From assembly GCA_037954665.1 (NCBI GenBank), contig JBBMOL010000097.1:930001-994000 (forward strand): a DNA stretch of 64,000 nucleotides. Direction: 5' to 3'. Of this stretch, positions 50,160 through 62,349 are shown piece after piece. The notes under the pieces are model-generated. The model was not told the origin of the DNA, ran no database searches, and saw only the letters and a program-made list of their open reading frames with translations. The stretch comes from Laguncularia racemosa (Eukaryota; Streptophyta; Magnoliopsida; Myrtales; Combretaceae). Each line of letters starts with the position of its first letter. Within the stretch, counting starts at the first letter, position 1. Both the position numbers and the translations under genes were made by a program.

Positions 50160-51512
50160 TAAAATACATATAGGAAGGAGAAGACAATTGTTGATTCACC
50201 ATTCCATCTTATTTGTATGCCAACGTATTAGCTTAATTATCTTTTATCCTTTACTATTTTGCAAGGTCATATCATCCTCTTTGATTGCTTTTTATCATTA
50301 TTGTCTCACTACTCACCTTTTAGGGTTTAGTGATATAGCTCGGTTTGTTTTGGAAGTGTTTGATCCTTTTCATCACTATTCGTTTATTATATTTATCATT
50401 CCATGTTTATGTTGTTGTCCTTTGAGAAGGTTGTTAAGATGGACTTGCTTCGCTTCCAGATGTTTAATTGGATTTTGTTATTTTGTATCTAAGTCATTGC
50501 TCAGTTGTGATTGAAATCATACTTGCTACTTCCTTTTTGAAATATCCATTAGGTGTTTAATTATAATCGTAGCGCTTGCTGTTATCATGCAAGGTTTTTA
50601 TTTTAGTAAGGTAGCGTTGTCGTATATATGGGAAAGTTGATCAAGACGGTCATTTTTTAGCTCGTGGAATATTGGAATAACTTTGGTTCATAATCTCTTA
50701 TTTTGACGATGTATTTGAATCTTAGTGAATATACTAGATGTTTTGGTTAGTTTGGAGGCTCCATAACTAACCGTCAATTGATTTTAACATTCTTATTTCC
50801 TTTTCGTCTTATGGTATTAATGTTACCTTCCAAAGAAGGTTTAGGGGAAATTTTGATACACGTTTATACATCATTAGAGATTTAATGTTAAAATGATCAT
50901 GTATCAATATAATTTGCCTAATTCATCACCATTCTTCTTATCCATATCTCGACTATATTCTATCTATTCATTCCAATTCTATGAGAGCAAGTGGTACTTC
51001 CTTATTCTAGTCATTTTTTGAATCTTTTATAGGATATCGTGTTCCAATATCCCTGGAGGAGAGCCCAATCATATTCCTTTTTATTCAATTTTAGGATTCA
51101 TCAATCTCACTTGTAATTACTATATTAGAAACCTATGTATTACTTTAATCATGCATAGGTTAGGGGGTTCCAATGCAAAATATTACCCTTTAATTTCCCA
51201 TTAATAGTGTGAGATCATATAATATTTGTTCTAATTTTATTTATCCTTTATTACTTAGTCCAATTGAGCATGTATATTCATTTTAATACTAATATCAGTC
51301 AAGTTCAAACTCATCATATAACGAGGTAACCCATATACATCAAATTTACAATTAAATGAAACACATTATAACAATTCATAATCTAGTCCTAGTTAATTAT
51401 CATTTTTATTTAGTCCAACAAGTAAGGAATCGAAACTCTCATATCGTCCCACAAGATTTCCACTCTGGAACTCACCATCCTACTAGTGTCCAATTCTATT
51501 TTAGAAACCCAT
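50160..51512. other. Non-coding stretch
   Basis: No recognised domain. The 50188-50514 ORF (plus) is hydrophobic and Cys-rich without any known signature. Confidence 0.3.
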
Positions 51513-51524
51513 GCTCTGATACCA
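51513..51524 (-). other. Retrotransposon primer-binding site (initiator-Met tRNA type)
   Basis: On the minus strand this reads TGGTATCAGAGC, the standard plant LTR-retrotransposon primer-binding site. It follows sequence ending TTCA-GG (51525-51530), consistent with an LTR ending in CA two bases away. The LTR would extend to higher coordinates (from 51527); its other end was not found. No polyprotein is seen at lower coordinates, so this is a relic. Confidence 0.5.
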
Positions 51525-53109
51525 CCTGAATTATCACGCCCTGAAACTACTATTGCACTGGTAGTTCGTCGTGTACCCTACTTAAGTAAGATACGTAAGG
51601 CTATAATTACTAAGTGGGTTTCTAAACCAGTTTCATGATCCTAAAATCGTTCATTAGATTTTGAAAATATTTTGACAAAATATTGGATTTTCAAAAATGT
51701 TTGATAATTGTTGGCCATAAAAATGCATAGTAAGACAGGAAAAAATAAACTAAATCTTAGGGTCTATATGGCCCACAAAAGATACAATCCATACTAACAG
51801 GCTATGTAGCCATTGGTAACTCTCAATAAGTCTTAGTATAATTGAAAATATAAAAATTTAGTCTAAAACATAATAGATTTCAGTCATAAAAACATTCAAT
51901 GAGGTCTATCCCCATGATCTCATCCTTTATCTCCTTTTGGAGCCATAACCCATTTAGTTGTACAGTAGATCAATAAAATTCTTACCGAAAACAAAAAAAC
52001 AAAGTGGGTGTGGTGGAGGGGGTGGACTTAAAGGGGGAGTGAGCCATAAGGGCCCAATACATCGTAATACGAACACATACACACATGTCAAACGAGCCAA
52101 CAACTAAAACATCAGTTAATCACTTCATTTAATTAATTATCTTAATTAGGCACTTAACACGAGAGTATTCAAGACTCTAAACACATCATAATGGGGGAAA
52201 AGGGGTCCGATTCCATGCAGCGGGCATCAAAGGTTGATAGGAGCAGCTAAACTCCACGTTACCAAAAACCAACATACCTTACTAGCCTCATCTATTAGGC
52301 ATTATTTTCTATGTCATTGATAATATGTATCCATTACCATTAAATGTAATATATTATATGTTATATGTTAGTTCAATATATACTAGTTTAAATATAGCAT
52401 ACATATATTATTTTATACAATACCTATAGAATGTAATTGTTATAAATAAAATAAATTGTATCGTATAATGCATCTCGATACCATTAATTTATATCTTATA
52501 ATATGTAATATATGTCATGTTATATTTATGCATTAGATGTGGTATGTATGATAAATGATATTTTTTTTATGTATGCATAAAGAAGTGAGTGTGTAACCCC
52601 ATTGCACCCTATACCCCAATAATACCTTACTTAATTAGGAAAGTTTGGGATGAGTATTTAAAATCATGAGAGGTAGGTTCTGGATGCAATTTTCTAGATT
52701 TTGCTTCCACGAAGTAGGATGTAAGTGTTATGTCTTAACACCCTTTAATCACCGTCAAGGCTAAAATTCGTACTATAAAGTATATAAGATATAGGTTATA
52801 GAGTACCTTAAATAATAATAACAACAACAACAATAATTTTAAATTTTTACCCTCTAAGTACCACCAAAAATGAAAAAAGAAAAGAAAAAGCATATAGGTT
52901 ATAACACAAGTCCATCATCCAAAAAAAAATTCTAAAGAATTCATTATCTCATTTCTTCCACCTCTCCCTTGTCTCATCTTTATGGATCTATTTTCCACCT
53001 CTGTTGTCTCATTTCATCCTCATTACTAACCTTACCTTCATTATCATATTTTTCATTGGATGTTGTACTTAAAAACTTACTATAGTAGATTTGGTTATAT
53101 ATATATATA

Positions 53110-53780
53110 AAGCAAGTGGACTGAATTTTCTATAGACAATAAGCTCTACATAGGAGAAGGTGTGTCTTCAATTTATTGCTTCAAGAGAGGAGGGTATCTA
53201 TGACAAATATGACTTTGTACTAGTCCCATTCCATTCTAAATATACTCAAACTAAAAACAAAAATTATTGAAATGGGATCACAATTCCATAACCATTGCCA
53301 AAGACAAGATTAAAACCATAAACACATACATATATATATATATAGATATCAAGCAAGTGGACTGAATTTTTTATACACAATAAGCTTTGCATAGGAGAAG
53401 GAGTATCTTTAATTTATTGCTTCAAGAGAGGAGAGTATATATGACAAATATGACTTTATACTAGTCCCATTCCATTTTGAGTATACTTAAACCAAAAACA
53501 AAAATTATTGGAATGGGATCATGATTCTATAACCATTGCCAAAGACAAGATTAAAATCATATATATATATAAAGCAAGTGGACTGAATTTTCTATAGACA
53601 ATAATCTCTACATAAGAGAAGGTGTGTCTTTAATTTATTGCTTTAAGAGAGGAGGGTATATATGACAAATGTGACTTTATACTAGTCCCATTCCATTCTG
53701 AGTATACTCAAACCAAAAATGAAAATTATTAGTTTGGGATCATGATTCCATAACCATTGCCAAAGACAAGATTAAAACCA
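53110..53780. repeat. Three tandem copies of a ~220-240 bp unit
   Basis: Units begin 'aagcaagtggactgaatttt' at about 53110, 53351 and 53572. Each runs through 'gagaaggtgtgtctt', 'agagaggag', 'tatgacaaat.tgactt', 'ctagtcccattccatt' and 'ccataaccattgccaaagacaagatt'. The other B copies have this unit only once, so the triplication is specific to B3. Confidence 0.85.
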
Positions 53781-54161
53781 TCTTCATTGTCAACTCTATT
53801 CAATTTTGGATCATTCCATTCAGAACTATTCCTTTATACCAAAGGTAACAAGGACATGCAATTGAGTGGATGCAAACTTACCTTTATTAATATTATAATT
53901 TCTCATAGGAAAATATAATTGTTATTACAATTACATTGCATTTTGTGTATATAAAATGATTTTTTTAATGATTGCATGCATGTAGTAAAAGCAAAATGTC
54001 TCTACTGCACTTCTTTGTCTTATGTCCCATCACAACTTCATCTTGTTCTTTTTCTCACCTTGTTTACCCCTTTTTCCTTGATTAATCAGATGCTTTAATG
54101 ATACGTTTGATTGCATCGAATTTTCATGGTTATGATGCTTCTATATTCCATATGATATGTA

Positions 54162-54546
54162 GGTATCATTTGGTTGTCAAAATTTTATGGTACTAGATTG
54201 GATAAAATATTTTTTCATTTGTTTGGTTTATATATTTTTTTCAGCATCTGGATAAAAGTGATCTTAAAGTACTAAACAAAATGCTTATATTTCATACTAT
54301 CTAAAATATAGTACAAAAATCAAATTCCCTAGTCAAAAATACAAAAATTCATATCTAATACTTTATACATCGTGTTTAGTATAGTACTTTATATATCCAA
54401 ACAGTGAATATCACAAAAATCCTTATCTAATATTGTATACAACAAATATGGTATAAGAGAGTTGTACTGTCTAGTTTTCCTTATTCTATGCTATCCATTT
54501 TTTTATTTATTTTTTTACTATCTAATACTATAATATAAATGCTACC
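54162..54546. mobile_element. 385-bp MITE inserted in module B3
   Basis: The ends GGTATCATTTGGTT and (reverse complement of the right) GGTAGCATTTATAT form short inverted repeats, flanked by GTA on both sides (54159-54161 and 54547-54549). The paralogous site in copy B2 reads 'gatacgtaagacgaag' without the insert, so the empty site is visible in the same window. The superfamily is uncertain; a 3-bp target duplication fits PIF/Harbinger-like or CACTA-like elements. Confidence 0.75.
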
Positions 54547-56450
54547 GTAAGACAAAGAGAAGGAGCAAATACATTTGGTTTTTGGGAGTAAAGATCCACC
54601 ATTTTTCTTCTTATTATATCTTCTACTTCATGGCATGTGTTTCGATATGAATCATATTACATCACCATCTGATGAATAAGATTCCTGGCCAAACTCTATA
54701 AATACCTAAGGTATCCACATTTAAAAGAGGGGATTTATTAAAAGAAATGCTATTACTTTGCTAGATTACTCTCTCAAAGATCAAACCACAATTTAGTGAA
54801 GAATATTAACCTATCACCAAAGTGTTTAAGCCTAATCAAGATTGCTTGTATCTCCTCCCCATACTATACACCTTAATCATCCCTAAACATGTCGTTTCTC
54901 TCCTTTAGCCAGGTGCAGTGTGCTTGCATGCAACACGCACATGACCTACACATTCGAATCCATACACCTTTTAGTATTTATATAAATTAGACCCTTACTC
55001 TTGCGCGTGCATGCAAGAAAACTGGTAGCATGACTCCTTAAATTGGTTTTACTTTCAACCAATACTAAATTTTGTGATATCGAACAATAATAAACAATTA
55101 AGTAATTATATTATTTATAAAATTGTTAAATAATTTATGTAATTTCTCTCTATTCCAATTATCACTTGAGAAAAAGTGATACAGATGTCTATATAACCAT
55201 CTAAAATAATTACCCTCATTGTAACTATTTTCTTTTTCTACACAACTAGAGTACGAAGCCCCACCTTGATGCTTTAACCCTTTATAAATTGTATTTTACT
55301 TTTTGTTTTACCAAATATGCTCCAATTTAGATTGTCTTTTTCTTTTTATTTGTATCTTATCTATACCTAATCTAAATTTGATATAAAATTAAGGGTTTGA
55401 GAAACTATCGTATCTATATCTCATCTTCATAATTATGATGAAAATAGCGATTAAGAAATGAAAATTGAAAAATAAAAGTTTACATACTTTTAAAAGAAAA
55501 TCTTTATAAAATATGTTTTATTCATTGGAAAATCAGATATTAATTGATATTTTTGAAAAATGAATAAAATAATGGATAAATAAGGTAAAAGTTTGATGTA
55601 AGTATTGAAAGTCATAGAGCTTGGCTCTGGATACGATTTTTTAGTTCTTGTTTATACAAGGTGGGATATAAGTATGATGTGTTAATACTCTTTAACTACC
55701 TATGAGGTAGGAACTTTCACTATAAAAGTATATATGATATTGGTTCTAGACTATTATGTACCCATCTTATAAAAAATATTAAGTAATAAAAATAAATCTA
55801 AAAACAAATTTATACTTTACCATCTAAGTTTTACCAAAAAGAACAAAATGAACATATAGGTTATAGCACAAGTCCATCATCCATAAAAAATTATAAAGAA
55901 TTCATTATTTCTTTTTTCTTTTCCATGTCTCTCTTGTCTTATCTTCATGTATCTATTTTCTACCCCTTTTGTTTCATTTATTCCTCGTTACTAACATTGG
56001 CTTTATTGTTATATTTTCCATTAGATGTTGTGCTTATATATTTATTATATATATATATATATATTAAGCAAGTGGGCTAAATGTTCTAATAGATATGTAA
56101 GCCCTATATGGAAGGCATGTCTTCAATATATTGTATTTATACATTTTCAAGAGATGAGGGTATATATATGACAAAAATGACTTTATACTAGTTCCATTCC
56201 AATTTGAGTATACTTGAACCAAATATATATATTAAAAATAATGAAATGGGATCACAATTCCATAGCCATTGTCAAAAGCATGATTAAAATTGTCTTTTCA
56301 TTCTTAATTCTATTCCATTATGAACCATTCCTTTATACCAAAAGCACTAAGCATGTGCAACGGAGTGGATGCGGACTTACCTTTGTCAAAATGATTTTTC
56401 TAATGATCGCATCTTGTAAAAGCGAAATGTCTTTGCTACACTTCTTCGTC

Positions 56451-56732
56451 TTATGCCCCATGACTACTACATCTTGTTTTTTTGTTACCCCTTTTTCCTT
56501 TCTCTTGATTAATCAGATACTTTAATGACTCATGTTTGATTGCATCGACTTTCCATGATTGTGATGCTTCGTTATTCCAATGATACATAAGACGAAGAGA
56601 TGCAGCAAATACATTTGACTTTTGGGAGTAAAGATCCACCATTTTTCTTCTTGTTATATCCTCTGCTTCATGGCATGTGTTTCGATAGGAATCGTATTGC
56701 ATTTGCGTCAGTGATGTATCTACTATTGCCAA
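56451..56732 (-). CDS. Unrecognised open reading frame in module B4
   Basis: The minus-strand frame shares its first ~48 residues with the B2 ORF (AIVDTSLTQMQYDSYRNTCH, AEDITRRKMVDLYSQKSNVF). It then diverges through a small deletion that changes the frame (WNNEASQSWK instead of MEYGSITTME). It opens at TTG, and function is unknown. The frame change in one copy argues against strong coding constraint at this end. Confidence 0.25.
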   Translation of the reverse strand: MAIVDTSLTQMQYDSYRNTCHEAEDITRRKMVDLYSQKSNVFAASLRLMYHWNNEASQSWKVDAIKHESLKYLINQEKGKRGNKKTRCSSHGA

Positions 56733-56740
56733 CAGAAAGA

Positions 56741-56922
56741 ATGGCTAATGAGAAATCAAATTAAGCGGTGGAGAAAAAATCGAGTTTCACTTAATTTCAC
56801 ATGACATGAGCATAGATTATAAATGAGCAATCTGCATCCTCATCACCTCCTACTCGTGTCATGTGGAATCTGTTGGAACTCGATTTCTTCTTGTTCGCCC
56901 GATTTCCTTTCTCATCAGCCAT
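56741..56922 (-). repeat. Shortened inverted repeat (hairpin) in module B4
   Basis: Arms of about 75 bases remain, starting ATGGCTAATGAGAAATC and, reverse-complemented from the right, ATGGCTGATGAGAAAGG. The central part present in B1 and B2 is deleted. The right arm carries a 41-aa ORF (56797-56922, minus) starting MADEKGNRANKKKSSSNRFH. Confidence 0.7.
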
Positions 56923-57117
56923 TTTTATTGCAAACAGCAGCGGATGTACATGTTGATGTAGAATCGCCGATATAAATCCAAGAACACTAAATCCGATATG
57001 GTATATGAACGTAAAAAGAATGACGAACTCCTATGAGTTCGAAGATTCACAAAAGCAGGAAAAAGAGAGAGACATTGATCACTCGTTAAAAGTTGTTCTT
57101 GAGTACAAGCAAAATAC

Positions 57118-57125
57118 TATTTATA
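57118..57125 (-). promoter_or_regulatory. TATA box upstream of B4 short ORF
   Basis: TATAAATA in the context GCATATAAATAGTA on the minus strand, about 196 bases before the ATG at 56922. This matches the spacing in copy B1. The corresponding site in B2 is degenerate. Confidence 0.45.
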
Positions 57126-57720
57126 TGCTCAAAATAAACCCTAGTTAGTTAAAAATAAATAACTAATGTATAATTGCAAATCTTAACTAAAAAGATTTGT
57201 TAATAGAAAATCTTAGTATTTAGATTAAGAAGATGTCCTCAATCGTTGTTGCTTATCTTGCATATTTATGTAATTTTATTAATAGATAATTTTTAACATA
57301 TTTATCGTTTAAGTATATGTATCACGGATCCATTATCCCATCTTATTATATATGCACATATCTAGATATGTCTTATTAGCATGTATATACTACAAATGGC
57401 TACAATATATTATGTTACTCGGTATACCTTTGAAGGTATATAATATGTTGTATATTATATGAATTGCATTATTCAAGCTATTTACACACATATTATAATC
57501 AAATATAACATAATATATTACGTTATACATATTGTGGCAAGTACTAAAATATACACATATTCCAAGCATTTATATAGAAAATTTTATATAATATGTTTTT
57601 ATAATAAATAGTATTTCCTATAAGATAGTTATTGTATAACCACTTAATGTGATATAATTTATAATACAAACACACACACACATATATATATACTACAATA
57701 TAATTATGTATGTTATATGC

Positions 57721-58079
57721 TACATTACATAATGTAAACAACACAAGCATATATATTACGGATTTGTCAAAACACAATATGTACTAAATATTTCAAGCAA
57801 TCATTTAAAATGTTTGTAGATTATATATTTATTAATCATTATTTTATATAGTATAGATAGTACGAAGTATTATCATTAATACAATTTATTATATAGTACA
57901 TATATATGTACATATAAAACACACACACACATATATATATATGCATGTCTTTACATACTAAATATAGTATTTCTGTATTGAAATTAATTATAATATGTTA
58001 CATTTTATATATTAGTTCAATATATGTGCATATGTGTGTGTAAGTTTAAGAATAACATAAATAACATTATGTGATATGT
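57721..58079. other. AT-rich tail with TA and CA microsatellite patches
   Basis: Dinucleotide patches ACACACAC and ATATATAT alternate through 57660-57950. No gene is seen. Confidence 0.5.
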
Positions 58080-58985
58080 ATCTCTAGTAGATTAGTTTGT
58101 TTTTCTTTTTTGTTATTTTAGTTTAATTTCTACTCTTTATGTGGATATGTTTCTCGATCAATGGATTGGTTTTTATTCTCATTTGGAGAACTTTCATTGT
58201 AAATGGAGATATTTCAACCTTTGTTGTAAGAGGAATGTGTTCATTGTGGATTGGTTCATTAAAACTCCATCTCTTGTTCTGGCTGTTAATTATTCATTGT
58301 TTGGTGTTTTTGGAATGTAAATGAAGTTTTTCTTTTGGAAAAAAAAAATCTTATTGATATCTACATATCATGTGTACATAACACATGCTATTTCTAACCA
58401 ATTCATCTTTTCACCCTAACAAAAAATATAAAAACATTTAGATAACATAAATGGCACATTTGGTTTGTAGAATGAAGCAAGATAGGAATAAAAATATAAT
58501 TAAGGAATGGAATAGAAAAATAATAGCTAGTCTTTTTATTTCCTTTAAGGTCTTATAAATAGGAAATTTTCTATAGTTCCATCCATCTTTTTAACAAGAT
58601 TGATCTAGTCTTCAATCTCATCATTAATTTATTTATCAACGGTAAAGATTTAATGGTGATCAAGGTAGAGATCTAATACACGTAAATTACCAATGAAATT
58701 TAAAATTAAACCGATTCTATTAAAATGGTAAATGAGACCATAGATACAACTATAGAAAGTCCCCATTAATAAAGATAAAAAATATGTTGTAAAAAATTAA
58801 AGAATAGTTATTTTCTTAATCTATGAAGGAATTGCAATTCCTTATTTTGGAGAATAGTAATTCCTTGGAATAGCAATTTCGTCGATCAAATACATGAATA
58901 AATCTAAAGGAAAGAAATAATTATTTTGTTCTATCCTTATTAGGTGAACTGAATATACCAAAATAGTATAGGAGGGACTGAATTC
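58080..58985 (+). repeat. Duplicated block (LINE-like 3' end plus MITE), copy 2
   Basis: This block is paired with 45060-45960. It has the same order: 'tggattggtttttattctcatttggaga', the AATGAAGTTTTTCTTTTGG end with an A-rich tail at about 58340, then the MITE-like part from CATTTGGTTTGTAG (about 58457) to GATCAAATACATG (about 58900). Confidence 0.65.
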
Positions 58986-59221
58986 TAAGGTTGTCAACTC
59001 GAGACATGACCCACAAATTCAAACATGACACTACACAATTATAAACAAGTTCGTGCATAGAAAAAATTAGCACGAGAGACAAATGGATCAAACCCATTTA
59101 AACATGGTAAAATTTGTATCTGTGTTCAAACCAACTCATAAGGCTTATTTATGAGCTCGTTTATTAAACAGATCCAATAGATCCTGTAAGTAGGTCTCTA
59201 GTTCGACCCATGAACCCATTT

Positions 59222-59262
<41 letters not shown>

Positions 59263-60197
59263 CATATTTAAAAAACCTATGAAACCATTTAATAATATAT
59301 ACTACATACACACAAACACACGCATATGCATCATTATATATATTTAAATATAGATTATATAGATTTATATACATTTATATAATAAATATGTAATTTAGAT
59401 ACATAAGTCATATGTATTAGCTCATACATTACAATAAAATATGTATAATTTATTTGAATATAGATTATACAACTATATAACACACACATATATATAATTT
59501 AGATACATATATCATATGTATCAGCCCATACAGTGTAATAGCATATGCATATATAACACATATTTATGTATACAATAAATGTATATATTTTATATAACTA
59601 TGAAGCATATTTATGTATCACACTCACAAAGACATATATATATATATATATATTATATTATAGATTATATAATTTTGTTTTATTAAACTCTTTTTGGATT
59701 ATAATATTATATTTAAGTATTAAGATTATATTATTTTTATTTGTAAATATTAATTTTATAATTGCCCTTTTTCCCTATATATTTATGACTACTTTATAAA
59801 TTTTTTTATAACTTTTTTCCCATATATTTATCAACAAATGAGTTCAACTTGAATACAAAATACATTTATTAAATAAGTCGAGTTACGAATTTAAATTTTC
59901 ATATACAATTAATAAACAAGTCATATTACAGGTTAAAATTTTCAAGATACGACCTGTTTAAGCATAAACACAAGACATAATGGGTTGACACGAATTGCCA
60001 ACCCTATCGAATTCTTTTCTTTAATACTCTCATTCTCTCTCTTGTCATCACTATATTCTTTAAGCGTTTATCTAACTTGAATGTAGGAATGTAAATGTTA
60101 AAGACAACTTTGATGCCCAATTCCCCATGTTTATTCAATCATACAGGCTAAATCATACTTAGTAAATAAAAGCCACTTCATTGTAGTTTCTTGGCCA
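58986..60197. other. AT-rich stretch with TA microsatellites
   Basis: (TA)n runs lie at 59228-59260 and about 59634-59652. Surrounding text (about 59000-60000) has outer parts that look complementary ('ttgtcaactcgagacatgac' against 'acacgaattgccaacc'), hinting at another inverted-repeat element with unclear ends. No gene is supported. Confidence 0.4.
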
Positions 60198-60205
60198 ATC
60201 CGACC

Positions 60206-60825
60206 TAGGGATGTAACTGAGGCGAGTCGTAATAAGGTATCCACCCCAATCAACCCGATAAAAATCCTATAAGGTTTGACCCTATAGGGTTTAGGGTTAG
60301 GTGTGAGATATAAAATAAAACTCGATAAGGTTTAGGGTCAAATTATGGGATTTAAAAAAAAAAAAAAAACTCGATAAGAAAATCCGATCTAATAATTTTA
60401 AAAATAATAATAAATTAATATTATAATTTCTAATTAATATATTTTATTTTATTACTATTATATTTTTAATCAAAATATTTTTATATTTAATTTCTCTTTT
60501 CTTTTCATTACAAGTAGATTAATAATAAATTAAATAAATGATATTATTTTATTTTTTTATTATATTTTTAATCAAAATATTTTTATATTTTATTTTATTT
60601 TTATATTTAATTTCTTTTTTCTTTTCATCACAAGTAGATTAATAATAAATTAAATAAATGATATATGAAAATGAGTTGAAATATGAAAAAAAAAATTAAT
60701 CATCATTCGAGTCAAGTAAAAAAAAAACCTATTGAATTGAGACAAATTTTAGATATATAATTTTTTGTCAGATCGGGTTTGGGTTTCAATAAACCCGTCT
60801 CAAACCCGACCTACTTATATCCTTA
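60206..60825. mobile_element. Non-autonomous hAT element, 620 bp
   Basis: The left end TAGGGATGTAACTGAGG and the reverse complement of the right end TAAGGATATAAGTAGG are inverted repeats of the same type as those of the 4-kb hAT element at 4095-8103. The flanks ATCCGACC (60198-60205) and ACCCGACC (60826-60833) match at 7 of 8 bases. Subterminal CCTATAGGGTTT and AAACCCGTCTCAAACCCG motifs are shared with the larger element. The middle holds a direct duplication (about 60466-60545 and 60575-60665). There is no ORF. Confidence 0.8.
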
Positions 60826-60833
60826 ACCCGACC

Positions 60834-62099
60834 TATAGTTAATCCATGCCTTCATATTTCGCCTAGTAAGGTGACAAGCACCCAACTAACCACTTTTCAC
60901 TGATTTTATAGCCCATGATAATCATTGGTAGTCGACCCACAACCCCCTTTCGTGCATGGACCAAGGTGCCAAACCATAACCATTGGTTGCTTCCTTCCAA
61001 CATTTTAGCCTACTTATATGACCATCGGTTAGCCCACAATACATATACCTACCCACAATGAGCAGGCATCATGCTCGTCCTACCTGTGACCCAATTGAAT
61101 AGCCGTCACTAATCACTTCATGAACCATGTACCATGCCCCATATTACGAGTAGACATCCCACCTCTAAATCCATCAAGTCACTTTATTCCAACTTTCTAG
61201 CACACTCAAATGACCACCATACATCATATACCCAATCCTATAACAGGAATAGGGGGCAACCAATAACTCCACATGCATTAATAGAGGTCACCTACAAATT
61301 TATTGTAATTCCATTAAGACGAACGTGTAAAGTACATACTGCTTTGCAACCACGAATAACAACAAATCTAGAGGGTATTAGTCACACACTGATTGAACCT
61401 ACGTCTCTCCCTCTGTAGGTAAGCACTTAATAAATATTTAGTAACTTAACCAAGAAGTAGCACTAACTTGATAGAACCTCTTCAGGGGTTCTAAATCCAT
61501 GCTATATTTAGTAACTGAAGTTGGAGTTCGATTGACGAAAAAGTGGAACAGGAAGAGTTGGGTATGATCTAACTACGTCAATTTAACTCATCCCTACTCA
61601 ATTCAATCGACTGAACGAGGTTATGTTCGATTGGAATCTAGGTTCTATAGAATTTTAGCTTCATGTTCTCGGGTTCGAAAATCCTTTAATTGATTCCCTA
61701 ACTTATCCCAATTGTTTTGGATGTGAAAAATGAAACCTCACCAACTGCTATGCTAAAAAAATAAAACCATAAGATGATATAGATAAAGAAGAAAATTACA
61801 TTGGTGGTTTTCATGGGAGTATCAAACATTCCATTGTATGCACTCAAATAGTACAATGCAGAAATCTAGGTGTAGCAATATAAGACAACATGACAGATCT
61901 ATAAAATGTGACATGAATCACGATTAGTGAAGAAAAATAAACATGTCGCAAAGTAACTAAACTTAAAATGGTGCAATCATAACATGAATGGAGACGATTA
62001 CAAAACAAATCAATTATTTATCATATCTAATGAATTTACATTTCTAATACTGACGGACTGGATAAAAATTACAAAACAAACACGAGACTGAAATGGCTG
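60834..62099. other. Intergenic DNA without a supported gene
   Basis: A relatively GC-rich patch at 60840-61450 has only an unrecognised 94-codon ORF (61134-61418, plus). Nothing else is supported. Confidence 0.35.
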
Positions 62100-62349
62100 A
62101 CTATAATGTGATCGTACAGTAAAACATCATCCTCACCCGTTACGGTGTACTACGGCAGATAAATCTCAGGCTCGTACCTCATGAATTTGCTTGTCAGCAG
62201 CCAAGGGTAGCAAAGAAACTTTGAGCAAATCTAATTTTCTAGCACCTTAGACTTGGAAGCATATCGTGTCAACTTTATTCTGACGAGAATCTCCAGACCA
62301 CTTAGTGGTCATTAAATATGTGTTGAATGAACCTGTCATAGCAATAAAT
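62100..62349 (-). other. Probable 3'UTR of TFIIIC-like gene
   Basis: Sequence just downstream of the TAA stop at 62350-62352 on the minus strand. The polyadenylation site was not fixed. Confidence 0.4.

Larger units (their letters stand above)
52640..54660. repeat. Partial copy of modules A (end) and B (B3)
   Basis: The segment starts in the end of module A ('aaagtttgggatgagtatt', 'ccctttaatcacc') and continues through module B to 'tggcatgtgtttcgatatgaatcatatta'. There it stops abruptly against the start of the next block, so its hairpin is missing. It contains a threefold internal repeat (53110-53780) and a 385-bp insertion (54162-54546). Confidence 0.7.
54663..57720. repeat. Segmental duplication block, copy 2 (modules A3, B4 and tail)
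   Basis: This block is collinear with 46783-50100. It begins 'caccatctgatgaataagattc' against 'catcatctgacagatgagattc' in copy 1. It includes module A text from 55062, module B text from about 55730, the hairpin at 56741-56922 and the tail to about 57720. Confidence 0.78.

Noticed and set aside
61134..61418. 94-codon plus-strand ORF in a GC-richer patch
   Set aside because: No domain and no splice or promoter context; may be old repeat sequence.
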